Origin: Curvivirga sp965219885
GTDB taxonomy: Bacteria > Pseudomonadota > Alphaproteobacteria > UBA8366 > Aestuariispiraceae
Length of the DNA stretch: 64,000 nucleotides
Direction of reading: 5' to 3'
Assembly: GCF_965219885.1 (NCBI RefSeq)
Contig: NZ_CBDCOT010000009.1
Location: forward strand, 1,922,001 to 1,986,000
The notes beneath the pieces are model-generated. The model saw only the letters and a list, made by a program, of their open reading frames with translations. It made no database searches and was not told the DNA's origin. The stretch's first letter is position 1, and every line of letters begins with the position of its first letter. A program made the position numbers and the translations under genes. Positions 7,685-16,753 of this stretch are shown here, piece after piece.

Positions 7685-8416
7685 ATGTTTATGTCATTAC
7701 GATTGGGAGTAGTTGTTGCATTCTTGACGATGTTAGCAGGATGCCAGACTAAGCAGAATATCAATGAGGCATGGGAGCAGGTTAAAACGGATGCTCAACA
7801 AGCTTATCAAGAGTCCAAGGAATGGTTTAATGAAGTTTATGCCGATGCCTTTTCAGATGATGATAAGAAAGAAATCCGAAAAGAAGGAAAAACTGTTTTA
7901 GAAACCAATGTTGATGGTGAGCAGAAAGAATGGACCAGCGAACAAACTGGTGCAACCGTTACCATGACACCGCTTAATACACGGGTTGAGCAGAAAACAT
8001 ATGATTTAATTTTTGCCGAAAATGTCGAATTCCCTAAGGATATTCAATTTTTAGGGGCATTGTATACTGTCGCTCAAAGCACAAATGTACGTACGTCACC
8101 AAACGCAGCGGGTCGGGTGACGGCTTGGTTGCGTGAAGGGGATGTATTCCGCGCTATCGGGGCTGTCGAAGATGAGGAATGGATTTTAGTTGAGCGTTAC
8201 GGCGTTATTATTGGTTATGTAAATAAAAACCTGGTTGTTACAACCGATGAAAGCAAAGCGGATGCAGGATCAGCCAAAGGTAAGACTGTGACACAAAAAA
8301 TATCAGGAAATACGACATGTCGCACTTTAGAGGTTGAAGTTGTTAGTAAAGAAGGGGGGCGCGAAAAGAAAAACGTTAATGTTTGCTTCCGACCAGATGG
8401 GGAATGGGGGATTTAG
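7685..8416 (+). CDS. SH3-domain lipoprotein with surface-antigen-like C-terminus
   Basis: 243 residues with signal peptide and lipobox LAGC (Cys20). A short helical region is followed by a bacterial SH3 domain at about residues 130-185 (TNVRTSPNAAGRVTAWLREGD ... GVIIGYV). Last comes a TTCRTLEVEV ... NVCFRPDGEW module resembling the C-terminus of rickettsial-type 17 kDa surface antigen proteins, with two Cys likely forming a disulfide. It probably sits in the outer or inner membrane facing the periplasm. An alternative ATG two codons later changes little. Confidence 0.8.
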   Translation: MFMSLRLGVVVAFLTMLAGCQTKQNINEAWEQVKTDAQQAYQESKEWFNEVYADAFSDDDKKEIRKEGKTVLETNVDGEQKEWTSEQTGATVTMTPLNTRVEQKTYDLIFAENVEFPKDIQFLGALYTVAQSTNVRTSPNAAGRVTAWLREGDVFRAIGAVEDEEWILVERYGVIIGYVNKNLVVTTDESKADAGSAKGKTVTQKISGNTTCRTLEVEVVSKEGGREKKNVNVCFRPDGEWGI

Positions 8417-8447
8417 GTGTCTCTATTTCTTTTAAATTCTTTCCAAT

Positions 8448-8464
8448 GACTAGTGTCTCTAGTC
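8448..8464. repeat. Small inverted repeat between lipoprotein and DMT transporter
   Basis: GACTAG and CTAGTC arms separated by TGTCT, in the 150-bp gap. There is no T-run, so a terminator role is doubtful. Confidence 0.35.
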
Positions 8465-8562
8465 CATATTCTTACTTTTGGTACCAAGAAACGGAATGAA
8501 AATAGTACGCCTCTTCTGTTAAGACGTAACATTGTATATTTCCATCAATGAAAGAGATTAAA

Positions 8563-9507
8563 ATGAATTCGTCAGCAGCAGTAAATACACATATGGGATC
8601 TAAGGAATGGGGGATGTTGATCTTGCTTTCCATCCTTTGGGGTGGGTCTTTCTTTACTGTTGGTATAGCAGTGCAGGAACTACCAACTTTCACAATCGTG
8701 AATTTACGCGTGGCGATTGCGGCTTTGACTTTATTTGCCATTCTAAAATTGGTGAGGATTTCCATGCCAATGGATTTAAGACATTGGATCGCCTTTTTTG
8801 GCATGGGATTACTTAATAATGCTATTCCTTTCTCTTTAATTGTCTGGGGGCAAGCACATATTGCCTCAGGTCTTGCCTCAATTTTAAATGCTGCGACGCC
8901 TATTTTTACCGTAGTTGTTGCTCATTTCCTGACTGCGGATGAAAAAATGAGTCCAAACAAAATGTTGGGTGTTTTTATTGGCTTTGCAGGTGTGGCTATG
9001 ATGATTGGTATGGATGCATTAGGGGAATTAGGCACAGCTGTCTGGGCACAACTAGCGATTATCGGTGCGACCTTAAGTTATGCATTTTCGGGTGTATGGG
9101 GGCGTCGATTTAAACGGATGGGCACAGCTCCCATGGTTACGGCGACAGGGCAGTTAACAGCCTCCAGTTTAATTCTATTACCTGTCACTTTTTATCTGGA
9201 TCAGCCTCTCTCTCTTAACATGCCAGGGATGGAAACTATTCTAGCAATTGTATTTCTTGCAGTGGCTGCGACATCACTGGCGTATCTTCTATTTTTCAAA
9301 ATTCTGGCCGCAGCAGGTGCGACAAATGTGATGCTCGTTACTTTGCTGGTTCCTGTAAGTGCAATTATTTTAGGTGCAGCATTCTTGGGCGAGGTATTAG
9401 CGCTAAAACATTTTTTAGGTATGGCGATGATTGCTTTGGGGTTAGCTGCAATTGACGGCAGGCCATGGCGTATGATAACAGGCGCATCCAAACGCGCTAA
9501 AGTTTAA
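8563..9507 (+). CDS. DMT-superfamily (EamA) transporter
   Basis: About 314 residues with ten predicted membrane segments in two EamA repeats (first near residues 15-140, second 150-290). Family members export amino acids or small metabolites; the substrate is not predictable. An ATG at 8548 is possible, but the one at 8563 follows AAAGAG at the right distance and is preferred. The repeat starts WGMLILLSILWGGSF, standard for the family. The next gene starts 20 bp later and may be cotranscribed. Confidence 0.9.
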   Translation: MNSSAAVNTHMGSKEWGMLILLSILWGGSFFTVGIAVQELPTFTIVNLRVAIAALTLFAILKLVRISMPMDLRHWIAFFGMGLLNNAIPFSLIVWGQAHIASGLASILNAATPIFTVVVAHFLTADEKMSPNKMLGVFIGFAGVAMMIGMDALGELGTAVWAQLAIIGATLSYAFSGVWGRRFKRMGTAPMVTATGQLTASSLILLPVTFYLDQPLSLNMPGMETILAIVFLAVAATSLAYLLFFKILAAAGATNVMLVTLLVPVSAIILGAAFLGEVLALKHFLGMAMIALGLAAIDGRPWRMITGASKRAKV

Positions 9508-9527
9508 GTAAAAACAGGTTTTACAAA

Positions 9528-10205
9528 ATGTCTGCTGATAAAACATATGATATGTTTGATCCGGCCAATCCGGTATTGGGGTATATCCGCGAAAAATCAG
9601 TTCGTGAACCTGATTATCTTGTCAGACTTCGTGAAGAAACAGCCAAACATCCTGCCGGCCGTATGCAGATTACGCCGGAGCAGGGAGCATTAATGCATAT
9701 GCTGGTAAAGTTGCACGGTGCTAAAACTGCTATCGAGATTGGTGTTTTTACAGGATATAGTGCAGCTGTGCTTGCTGCAGCTTTACCAGAAGACGGCAAG
9801 CTTTATGCATGTGATCATGATATTCGCCATATGGACATACAGCATCGTTATTGGAGCGAGGCGGGGGTGCAGGATAAAATTGATATGCGATACGAGCTTG
9901 CAAATGACGCATTTCCGCAATGGGAAATGGAAGGGCTCATTGGATCAGTTGATATGATTTTTGTAGATGCCGACAAGGGAAGTTACATTTCTTATTATGA
10001 ACAGGCGATGAAGCTTTTACGTCCTGGCGGTCTTTTAATCATGGATAATGTTTTGTGGTATGGCAAAGTCGCAGATCCTGAAAATGTTGAAAATTTAACT
10101 GTATCTGTGCGCCAATTTAATGATTTTGCCTCTCAACAAAAAGATGTGGAGATTTCGACAATCCCCATCGGGGATGGCATGACTTTAATCCGCAAATCTG
10201 ACTAA
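9528..10205 (+). CDS. Class I SAM-dependent O-methyltransferase (CCoAOMT-like)
   Basis: 225 residues of the Methyltransf_3 family. It has the SAM-binding AIEIGVFTGYSA near residue 66, the acidic CDHD at the end of strand 2, and the metal/catalytic FVDADKGSYISYYE near residue 145 followed by GGLLIMDNVLW. Bacterial relatives methylate catechol-type hydroxyls or tRNA hydroxyuridine; the substrate here is unknown. The gene converges with the DUF6165 gene, only four bases apart. Confidence 0.93.
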   Translation: MSADKTYDMFDPANPVLGYIREKSVREPDYLVRLREETAKHPAGRMQITPEQGALMHMLVKLHGAKTAIEIGVFTGYSAAVLAAALPEDGKLYACDHDIRHMDIQHRYWSEAGVQDKIDMRYELANDAFPQWEMEGLIGSVDMIFVDADKGSYISYYEQAMKLLRPGGLLIMDNVLWYGKVADPENVENLTVSVRQFNDFASQQKDVEISTIPIGDGMTLIRKSD

Positions 10206-10215
10206 TGGATTAGTC
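10200..10215. terminator. Palindrome spanning both convergent stop codons
   Basis: GACTAAT-GG-ATTAGTC is a perfect 7-bp inverted repeat. It contains the stop codon of the methyltransferase and that of the DUF6165 gene, each preceded by an Asp codon. It may act as a weak shared terminator, but it has no T-run. Confidence 0.35.
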
Positions 10216-10596
10216 GTAATCCTGATAGGATTTTTCTTCTACAACGTCAGATCCCATTAAAATATTTACATCCTTTTTCAAGGCAGCTCGCTTGTCGTTG
10301 GTGAAATATACAGAACGTGCCAATTCGACAAATTTTTCACCAAAATCCTTTTGACGTTCCTGATCACGAATATCATCTTCAATATTCCATAATTGTTGAT
10401 TGATATTTTTAAGTTGCGCGGTGAGTTCCATTAAACCTGCAGGCAAGGTATAACTGTCTCTGGTTTGGCTTAAAACAGTGTGTTCATGTTTTACATTCAC
10501 CAGCTTCTCAGGATCCGTCATATTTTCTAATTTGATTTCTAGAATAGTGATTTTGTCAATTAATTCACCCCAAGAAACAGGTGCTGTTAAAGTCAT
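10210..10596 (-). CDS. DUF6165 family protein
   Basis: 128 residues. The N-terminal VSWGELIDKITILEIK and the central helical region match DUF6165 as I recall it. These small, probably alpha-helical cytoplasmic proteins occur beside glycosyltransferase genes. Function is not established. It is divergent from the TPR-glycosyltransferase gene, 124 bp apart, which supports a link with glycan transfer. Confidence 0.7.
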   Translation of the reverse strand: MTLTAPVSWGELIDKITILEIKLENMTDPEKLVNVKHEHTVLSQTRDSYTLPAGLMELTAQLKNINQQLWNIEDDIRDQERQKDFGEKFVELARSVYFTNDKRAALKKDVNILMGSDVVEEKSYQDYD

Positions 10597-10720
10597 TCTC
10601 TTATCCTTACCAAGACTTTTTATATCAAATCAAATTCCTGCATCTTGCAGGTTGGATGCGAAGCAGCCTAATCTGATTTGTATGTAACGCAAAGCAGAAT
10701 TCAATCTGAATGGAATTCAA

Positions 10721-12205
10721 ATGGACCTGACGCAGGAAAAAGTATTAGAAACTGCAAACCAATCGCTTGATAGCGGGCAATTGGAACAAGCTATTGTCCT
10801 CATAGATCTTGCGATACAACGTTGGGGGCGAAATACGGAAATACTTCCAGTGCAAATTAAGATGCACCTTTTGTCTGGGCAATCTGATGAAGCTCTTGAA
10901 GCCATCCGAGCTCTATCAGATTTACAAGATGATCATCCTTTGGTTCTATTGCAACAAGGTGCATTGGAAGTTCAACTTGGTCTGTTCGAAGAAGCAATAC
11001 TGCACTTAGAGAAAGCTATTCAGCTATATCCCGACCAATTGACGCTTTATAAGTGGCTTGGCCATGCTTATCATGAATTGGGAAATTTGGAAGCGGCTAT
11101 TCCTGCATATGAAAAGGCGCTGCCGGATCCGCAACTTGCAAAAGAAATCCGATTACCACTTTCGTTTGCATACAGAAATTCGAGGCGTTTATCTGAATCT
11201 GATGCATTACTGAAAGAAGAATTGCAGGATTCGTCTAGCAATCTTGTTGCACGATTTGCTCTTGCGCAGAATCGTCTGATGAGAGGAGATTTAGAGAATG
11301 GCTTTTTAGATTACGAAAGTCGTTGGCAGCAACGCTTAGAAGACAAAGCAGTTATTCCCTGTCCTATGTGGAAATTTGGGGATGATATTCGCAGCAGAAA
11401 CATCCTTATTTTTGATGAACAAGGATTTGGAGATTGCATCCAATTCAGTCGATTTATTCCTGAAGTTGTTGCGTTAGCTAATACGGTTACATTGCGTTTA
11501 CGGCCTAAATTGCGAAAACTATTATCGTCTCAGATTACAGGATGTGAGTTATGTGACGATATGAATGACGTGCATTCTGCGGATATTGCTATTCCAATGA
11601 TGAGTTTACCTTTGGTGTTAGGGCTGGATAGAGAAACTATTCGCCATAAATATTCAAACACATATCTTAGTGTCGAAGACACAGCGAAGGCTAAATGGAT
11701 CACCTGCCTAAAGGAAAAGACTCCTGATAAATTTGCAGGTAAAACAAAGATAGGGCTGATTTGGCAGGGGGATCCTAACTCTCCTGCTGAGCAAGGACGG
11801 TCTATGTCATTTAAGGATGTGTATCCTTTATTTGATACCGATAAGGCCGTTTTTTATATTTTACAAATGGATGATGGTAGAGATCGTTTTGAGGGAATGA
11901 CGTTATCTGAAAACGTGGTGGATTTGGGAAATATACTGGATCAGGATGGTCACGCATTTATGGATACAGCTGCTGTTATGAAGTTAATGGATGTTGTTTT
12001 AACGTCAGATACGGCAACAGCACATCTTGCCGGTGCTTTAGGCTGTGAAAGCTGGATTATGTTGAAATATGTGCCGGAATGGCGATGGGAATTGGAAGGG
12101 GTGGAAAGTTACTGGTATCAGTCTGCAAAATTATACAGACAAGCTGCCCGTGGCGACTGGGGATCAGTTATTGAAAAAATTTCAATAGAAATTCCAAAAA
12201 TATAA
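10721..12205 (+). CDS. TPR protein with GT9-like glycosyltransferase C-terminus
   Basis: 494 residues. The first ~190 form TPR-like helix pairs (for example EEAILHLEKAIQLYPDQLTLYKWLGHAYHELGN-type repeats). The C-terminal half carries FDEQGFGDCIQFSRFIP and KIGLIWQGDPN ... LTSDTATAHLAGALGCESWIMLKYVPEWRW. This is the signature of the TPR-fused, heptosyltransferase-like enzymes common in alphaproteobacteria. It probably transfers a sugar in the cytoplasm; acceptor and donor are unknown. The ribosome site is weak (AATGGA). It has no signal peptide. Confidence 0.8.
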   Translation: MDLTQEKVLETANQSLDSGQLEQAIVLIDLAIQRWGRNTEILPVQIKMHLLSGQSDEALEAIRALSDLQDDHPLVLLQQGALEVQLGLFEEAILHLEKAIQLYPDQLTLYKWLGHAYHELGNLEAAIPAYEKALPDPQLAKEIRLPLSFAYRNSRRLSESDALLKEELQDSSSNLVARFALAQNRLMRGDLENGFLDYESRWQQRLEDKAVIPCPMWKFGDDIRSRNILIFDEQGFGDCIQFSRFIPEVVALANTVTLRLRPKLRKLLSSQITGCELCDDMNDVHSADIAIPMMSLPLVLGLDRETIRHKYSNTYLSVEDTAKAKWITCLKEKTPDKFAGKTKIGLIWQGDPNSPAEQGRSMSFKDVYPLFDTDKAVFYILQMDDGRDRFEGMTLSENVVDLGNILDQDGHAFMDTAAVMKLMDVVLTSDTATAHLAGALGCESWIMLKYVPEWRWELEGVESYWYQSAKLYRQAARGDWGSVIEKISIEIPKI

Positions 12206-12287
12206 TTATCTTTTTTAAAAACTGGCAGAATTTTTGCTGTGCATTATATTAATAATGTTAACATGTATTTCTTTTGAGGTAAGTTCC

Positions 12288-13625
12288 TTGTCTGCGCGTT
12301 TTTTCAAAATCAATAACAATGCGATTTCTTGGCTGGCTTTAACAATTGTTGCGGTTCTTGTCGCAAGCTGTGTAAAGCCTCTCTATGAGCCAAATAAAGA
12401 AGCACGACGTGTAACAGCACAACTGGTTCAAGCGGCACATGATCAAGGAAATATTTTATCGGATAACTCACTTGAGGGATATGATCTAAATTTATTTCCA
12501 ATCATTTATCGCAATATTCAGGACCAATATGTTTATACAGTAGATGGTCAGGCTCTATTATTAGCAGCGATTGAAGGGGTGCAAGCGCATGCCGTTGATG
12601 AAGGTAGTATGGATCGTGATACCTTTGACGAGGTAGCGACACAGTCCATGCTTGCTTCTCTTGATGATTACAGCACTTACATGGACGCAAAAGCATATCG
12701 TTCTTTTATGGAACAGACGCGCGGTGCATATGCGGGCTTAGGGATACAAATCTCAAATCATGAAAAAGGATTACTTGTCGTGTCTCCCTTTGAAGGGAGT
12801 CCCGCAGATCAAGTAGGTATATTGCCGGGGGATGTAATTACCCATGCAGATGGAAAAGCCTTGGCAGAATTATCCATGCAAGAATCTATCAATTTATTGC
12901 GAGGACGAGTTGGAACGTCAGTTGTGGTAACGGTAGAACGTGAAAATAGTGAAAGTTTTAATGCATCTATTCGAAGAGATATTATCGAACTTCACCCTGT
13001 CAGACATGAGATAGAAGGGGAAGTTGGCTATATTCGTATCTCTAACTTCTCTGAAGGTGTTGGAAGTATGGTTGTGGATGCGATCAATGATATTGAACGA
13101 AAAGTCGGCGAAGACAAGCTGTATGGGTATGTCTTGGATTTGCGAAAGAACCCCGGAGGGCTACTGACTGAGGCTGTAAGCGTGAGTAGCGCCTTTTTAT
13201 CGCAAAAGCTGATCGTGAGCACCAGAGAGCGAGATGGAGAGAATAGCTTTGATTCTGGTTACGGGGAGGTCGCAGATGGTAAACCTGTCGTTGTCTTAAT
13301 CGATGAAGGATCTGCGTCGGCTTCGGAAATTGTTGCTGGTGCTTTACAAGATCATGAACGTGCTGCTCTTTTAGGGCAACCCACATTCGGCAAGGGATCC
13401 GTCCAATCTGTTTTCCCTTTATATGAAGGCGGTGTGAAACTAACGACAGCCCTTTATTTTACACCTTCCGGCCGTACTGTGAATGGTGGTATTCAACCGC
13501 AATATATTGTGACTGATGATCCTGATGAGGATGGGGACGAACAGTTAACTGCAGCTTACAGATTAGTTGTTGAACTGGCGGGCGGGCCGAATCTCAATTG
13601 GACATTGGGTAGTGAAGGGCAGTAG
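12288..13625 (+). CDS. S41 (C-terminal processing) peptidase, lipoprotein
   Basis: The TTG at 12288 is chosen over upstream codons (TTG 12234, ATG 12255) because GAGG lies eight bases before it. It gives a compact signal peptide with lipobox VASC. The 445-residue product has a helical N-domain, a PDZ domain (about 130-215: GLGIQIS..., ADQVGILPGDVI), and an S41 protease core with Ser in GSASASEIVAG and Lys in PTFGKGSVQS. CtpA-type enzymes trim or degrade envelope proteins such as peptidoglycan hydrolases. The next gene, 8 bp on, is a second S41 enzyme. Confidence 0.88.
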   Translation: MSARFFKINNNAISWLALTIVAVLVASCVKPLYEPNKEARRVTAQLVQAAHDQGNILSDNSLEGYDLNLFPIIYRNIQDQYVYTVDGQALLLAAIEGVQAHAVDEGSMDRDTFDEVATQSMLASLDDYSTYMDAKAYRSFMEQTRGAYAGLGIQISNHEKGLLVVSPFEGSPADQVGILPGDVITHADGKALAELSMQESINLLRGRVGTSVVVTVERENSESFNASIRRDIIELHPVRHEIEGEVGYIRISNFSEGVGSMVVDAINDIERKVGEDKLYGYVLDLRKNPGGLLTEAVSVSSAFLSQKLIVSTRERDGENSFDSGYGEVADGKPVVVLIDEGSASASEIVAGALQDHERAALLGQPTFGKGSVQSVFPLYEGGVKLTTALYFTPSGRTVNGGIQPQYIVTDDPDEDGDEQLTAAYRLVVELAGGPNLNWTLGSEGQ

Positions 13626-13633
13626 ATTTTCAA

Positions 13634-14992
13634 ATGATCTTCATTCGTCTAGTGTCGCGTCAGATTTTTTTATCTTTCTTAGTGATAATATTTTTAGCTG
13701 CATGTGCAAGAAAACCAGAACTCGGATTGGATATTGATCCCAAAAAACTCAGCAGACATTACTATGAAAGTATTGATGCAACACGTCGTTTGGCAACTCT
13801 GAACGATGAAGAAGAAAAGATACTTTTAAGAGATGGTGAAATCTCTCACCATGATTTAGAGAATTTCCGTCTGATTTATATGATAGCACGTACGTATCAT
13901 ATAGAAACAATCCATCAAAGCGCCATACTTGAAGCTGCATGGGATGCAATTCGCACCGAAGTTGCAGAAAATGGGAAAGTATCTGAACGCGCCTATGAAG
14001 CTTTTGCCATCGATGGTTTCTTATCATCTTTAGATCAGTATAGCCATTTTTACGATCTCAAAACCAACTATAAAAAATTTGATAATATGGCAATTGGCGT
14101 GTCTCAGTTTGGGGCTTTGATGATGAAAGTCCCTCTTGGACTTCAGGTTATTGGATTGAAACGGGAAGGGGTAGCACATGTTGCAGGTGTTAGGGTTTCA
14201 GATATTATAAAATCGGCAAATGATATAGAGCTTTCAAACTTAAATGAGAGGCTCGCAACTAAGGAAGTTGTTAATTTTTATAGCGATAGAATGCGTTTAG
14301 AAATCATCAGGAATGGAAATGTAATCGATCCGATTGTTATCCCAAGGCAAACCCGCAGTGAGCCTGAAATGTTATCATCATATGTAGAAAATAATACGGC
14401 AGTAATACGCCTTGCAGATTTTGATGATCATGCTGCTAAGTATATGAAGGTTGCAATAGCGGATGCATTTGATGAAACAAATGGCTCTCTTACGGGAATA
14501 ATTCTGGATGTGAGATCCAATCCTGGTGGTGATTTGGATGAAGCTATTGGTATCTTGGATTTGTTTCTACCAAAAGGTAGTCCATTTGGAGAAATGGTCG
14601 GAAAGCATGACAAACAACAATTAGCTGCTGAAGAAGCCGATTTTAGCCGTAATTTACCTATGGTTATTCTGCAGGATGCTGGTTCCGCTTCTGCCTCAGA
14701 GCTGGTGGCGGGAGTTTTGAAAGTAAATAAGCGTGCCACCGTAATTGGGGAAAAGAGTTATGGGAAGGATGTTGCTCAATCTGTAATCCCTTTAAATGAT
14801 AAAAGCGGCTTAGTTGTTTTAACGACAAGTCGATACTTTCTTCCATTAGGAGAATCTGTTAAGGGTGGTTTGCGACCTGATATTCTTGTGAAAGACGATC
14901 CGGATTTATATGGGGATGAGCAAATGAAAGCTGCCTTCGATTTTATTCGGAAAGCCATTGATAAGAGAAAGCAGGCTGCGCATGGATCTTAA
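13634..14992 (+). CDS. Second S41 peptidase, divergent lipoprotein
   Basis: 452 residues with lipobox LAAC (Cys24). The catalytic parts are intact: Ser in GSASASELVAG and Lys in KSYGKDVAQS. The PDZ region is degenerate: the usual GLG carboxylate-binding loop reads AIGVSQFG, and the N-terminal helical domain is shorter in similarity to its neighbour. It is clearly paralogous to the upstream protein (same order of elements, same GGLRPDILVKDDPD-like ending). The pair is likely cotranscribed and may work as a heteromer on envelope proteins. Confidence 0.87.
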   Translation: MIFIRLVSRQIFLSFLVIIFLAACARKPELGLDIDPKKLSRHYYESIDATRRLATLNDEEEKILLRDGEISHHDLENFRLIYMIARTYHIETIHQSAILEAAWDAIRTEVAENGKVSERAYEAFAIDGFLSSLDQYSHFYDLKTNYKKFDNMAIGVSQFGALMMKVPLGLQVIGLKREGVAHVAGVRVSDIIKSANDIELSNLNERLATKEVVNFYSDRMRLEIIRNGNVIDPIVIPRQTRSEPEMLSSYVENNTAVIRLADFDDHAAKYMKVAIADAFDETNGSLTGIILDVRSNPGGDLDEAIGILDLFLPKGSPFGEMVGKHDKQQLAAEEADFSRNLPMVILQDAGSASASELVAGVLKVNKRATVIGEKSYGKDVAQSVIPLNDKSGLVVLTTSRYFLPLGESVKGGLRPDILVKDDPDLYGDEQMKAAFDFIRKAIDKRKQAAHGS

Positions 14993-15062
14993 CTATTAGG
15001 GTAAGTTAGATCGCATATAATTAATGGGAAGCGCTGCAGAAGCAGCGATACAGGGTATAAGA

Positions 15063-15590
15063 ATGTCGAATGTGAGTTTCCGCCTAGCCACATCAACGGA
15101 TGCGCCATCATTAGCGCGTTTAATGACAAATCTAGCTAAGCATATTGAAACGGTTGAGAAGCCAGATGATGATCCATCTCTTCGTTCGGTTTCTGCTGTT
15201 GATCTTGAACAAAGATTAGCCGCCGCTGCGGCAGATGTCGGGGGGCAGTTTCAAGCGTTGGTCGTTGAAATTGAAAATGTGATTTGCGGTGCTGTATTCT
15301 TTACTCTGACATATGATGCAATCATGGGGGAAACCTGTGCAATCGTTCGCCATATTTATGTGGAAGAAGTTGTTCGACGCCAAAAAGTCGGCTCACATTT
15401 GATGATCCAAGTTGCTCAACTTGCCAAAGAGCAGGGATGGGTGCGACTGGAATGGCAAGTGGAACGACTGGATTTAGAAGCGCGTGTTTTCTTTGACAAA
15501 TTATCTGATGATAGTTTTAGGCTGCATAGATTAAATTATGCGCTTGATCGCCCACATATTGAAGCTTTAGCGGCGTTACTAGAGAATTAA
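15063..15590 (+). CDS. GNAT family N-acetyltransferase
   Basis: 175 residues from the ATG at 15063, which follows AGGG; a longer frame from 15024 adds a non-conserved GSAAEAAIQ stretch. The fold is GNAT: VSFRLATSTDAPSLARL at the start, the acetyl-CoA segment VRHIYVEEVVRRQKVGSHLM near residue 105, then LEWQVERLDLEARVFFDKL. The substrate is unknown. It is 70 bp after the S41 pair and converges with rbsK. Confidence 0.85.
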   Translation: MSNVSFRLATSTDAPSLARLMTNLAKHIETVEKPDDDPSLRSVSAVDLEQRLAAAAADVGGQFQALVVEIENVICGAVFFTLTYDAIMGETCAIVRHIYVEEVVRRQKVGSHLMIQVAQLAKEQGWVRLEWQVERLDLEARVFFDKLSDDSFRLHRLNYALDRPHIEALAALLEN

Positions 15591-15595
15591 GTCGG

Positions 15596-16519
15596 CTATT
15601 TAATAACTTTACTTGCTGGTAAAGATGGTAATTTTGCTTCTACATCTTTGATCGTTGGTACTGAACTTTGTGATCCAGCTTTCATACAACAAAGTCCTGC
15701 ACCTACTGATGCATAACGTAACGCTTCTTCCATATCTTTGCCCTCAACCAGCATTGCGCCTAAATATCCGACGAAAGTATCGCCTGCAGCAGTTGTGTCA
15801 ATTGGTGCTATAGGAAGGGCAGGTGTGGAAATTCCCCCGTCAGGACTAAAGAATATACTGCCCGCGCCACCCATTGTGAGGACCGACTTCATACCAAATT
15901 TTTCTGCAAGGTAACGTGGAAGGCGTGTGACTTTTTCACTATCTAAATCCAAACCATCAGCAATGGTACGTGCTTCACCCTCATTTACAATTAAAAGATC
16001 GATCATTTTGAGAATGTCCAATGGGACATATCGTGCAGGGGCAACATTCAACGTAACAGGACATTTTTTTTCATGTGCGCGTCGAATAAGTTTCCAGTTT
16101 TCCTCGACCGGTGTTTCCATTTGTATCAATAAGCGATTATCTGGTGTAAGCCAGCTATCTGGAACCTGACTTGCTTTCGCGCTGAGATTTGCACCGGAAG
16201 CGACAGCAATAGAATTCTCAGCACCTTCATCTACCCATATAGAGGCACATCCTGTTGGTAGATCAGATTTACCTAGCTGGGAAAGATCAACTTCATATTC
16301 TTTTAAGAGATATAAAGCTTCCTCTGCAAAGCCATCATCACCCACCATACCAACCATGGCTGTATCTGCGCCCGCGCAAGCTGCGGCTAACGCTTGATTC
16401 GCACCTTTTCCTCCGGGATTCATTAAAAAGGTTTTGCCAAGAACCGTTTCGCCAGGTTTTGGCATATGATCCAGCGGAAATGTGATGTCCAAATTAATCG
16501 AGCCAAAGGTGATAATCAT
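15596..16519 (-). CDS. rbsK: Ribokinase, PfkB family
   Basis: About 307 residues from the ATG at 16519, which follows GGGATGG; an ATG five codons upstream lacks a ribosome site. PfkB signatures are present: NPGGKGANQALAAA near residue 35 and DTTAAGDTFVGYLGA near 245, with the catalytic Asp in GDTF. Such enzymes phosphorylate D-ribose to ribose 5-phosphate; a related sugar or nucleoside is possible since no ribose transporter is nearby. Confidence 0.87.
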   Translation of the reverse strand: MIITFGSINLDITFPLDHMPKPGETVLGKTFLMNPGGKGANQALAAACAGADTAMVGMVGDDGFAEEALYLLKEYEVDLSQLGKSDLPTGCASIWVDEGAENSIAVASGANLSAKASQVPDSWLTPDNRLLIQMETPVEENWKLIRRAHEKKCPVTLNVAPARYVPLDILKMIDLLIVNEGEARTIADGLDLDSEKVTRLPRYLAEKFGMKSVLTMGGAGSIFFSPDGGISTPALPIAPIDTTAAGDTFVGYLGAMLVEGKDMEEALRYASVGAGLCCMKAGSQSSVPTIKDVEAKLPSLPASKVIK

Positions 16520-16706
16520 CTTATGCCATCCCAAGTGTCGTTTTTGTATTTATGACCAAATGTATCATACATTTTTTTCATTAAGTCATTCATTATTAAC
16601 ATTTTGGAATGTTACTGAGTCTAGGTAAATTTCCAAGTGAATAAATTATTAATCGGAATCTTCTTGATTGCAGTTTCATTGAATTGTAATCTTCGCGTCT
16701 GTGTGA

Positions 16707-16722
16707 TTTTGTGATCACAAAA
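16707..16722. promoter_or_regulatory. Perfect 16-bp palindrome before the aminotransferase gene
   Basis: TTTTGTGATCACAAAA, centred about 40 bp before the start codon. This shape is typical of a dimeric regulator site (GntR- or CRP-like half-sites TTGTGA). It lies between any promoter and the ribosome site, so repression is more likely than activation. Confidence 0.55.
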
Positions 16723-16753
16723 ATATTTTCTCAAGAATTAAGGAATTCGTGAA

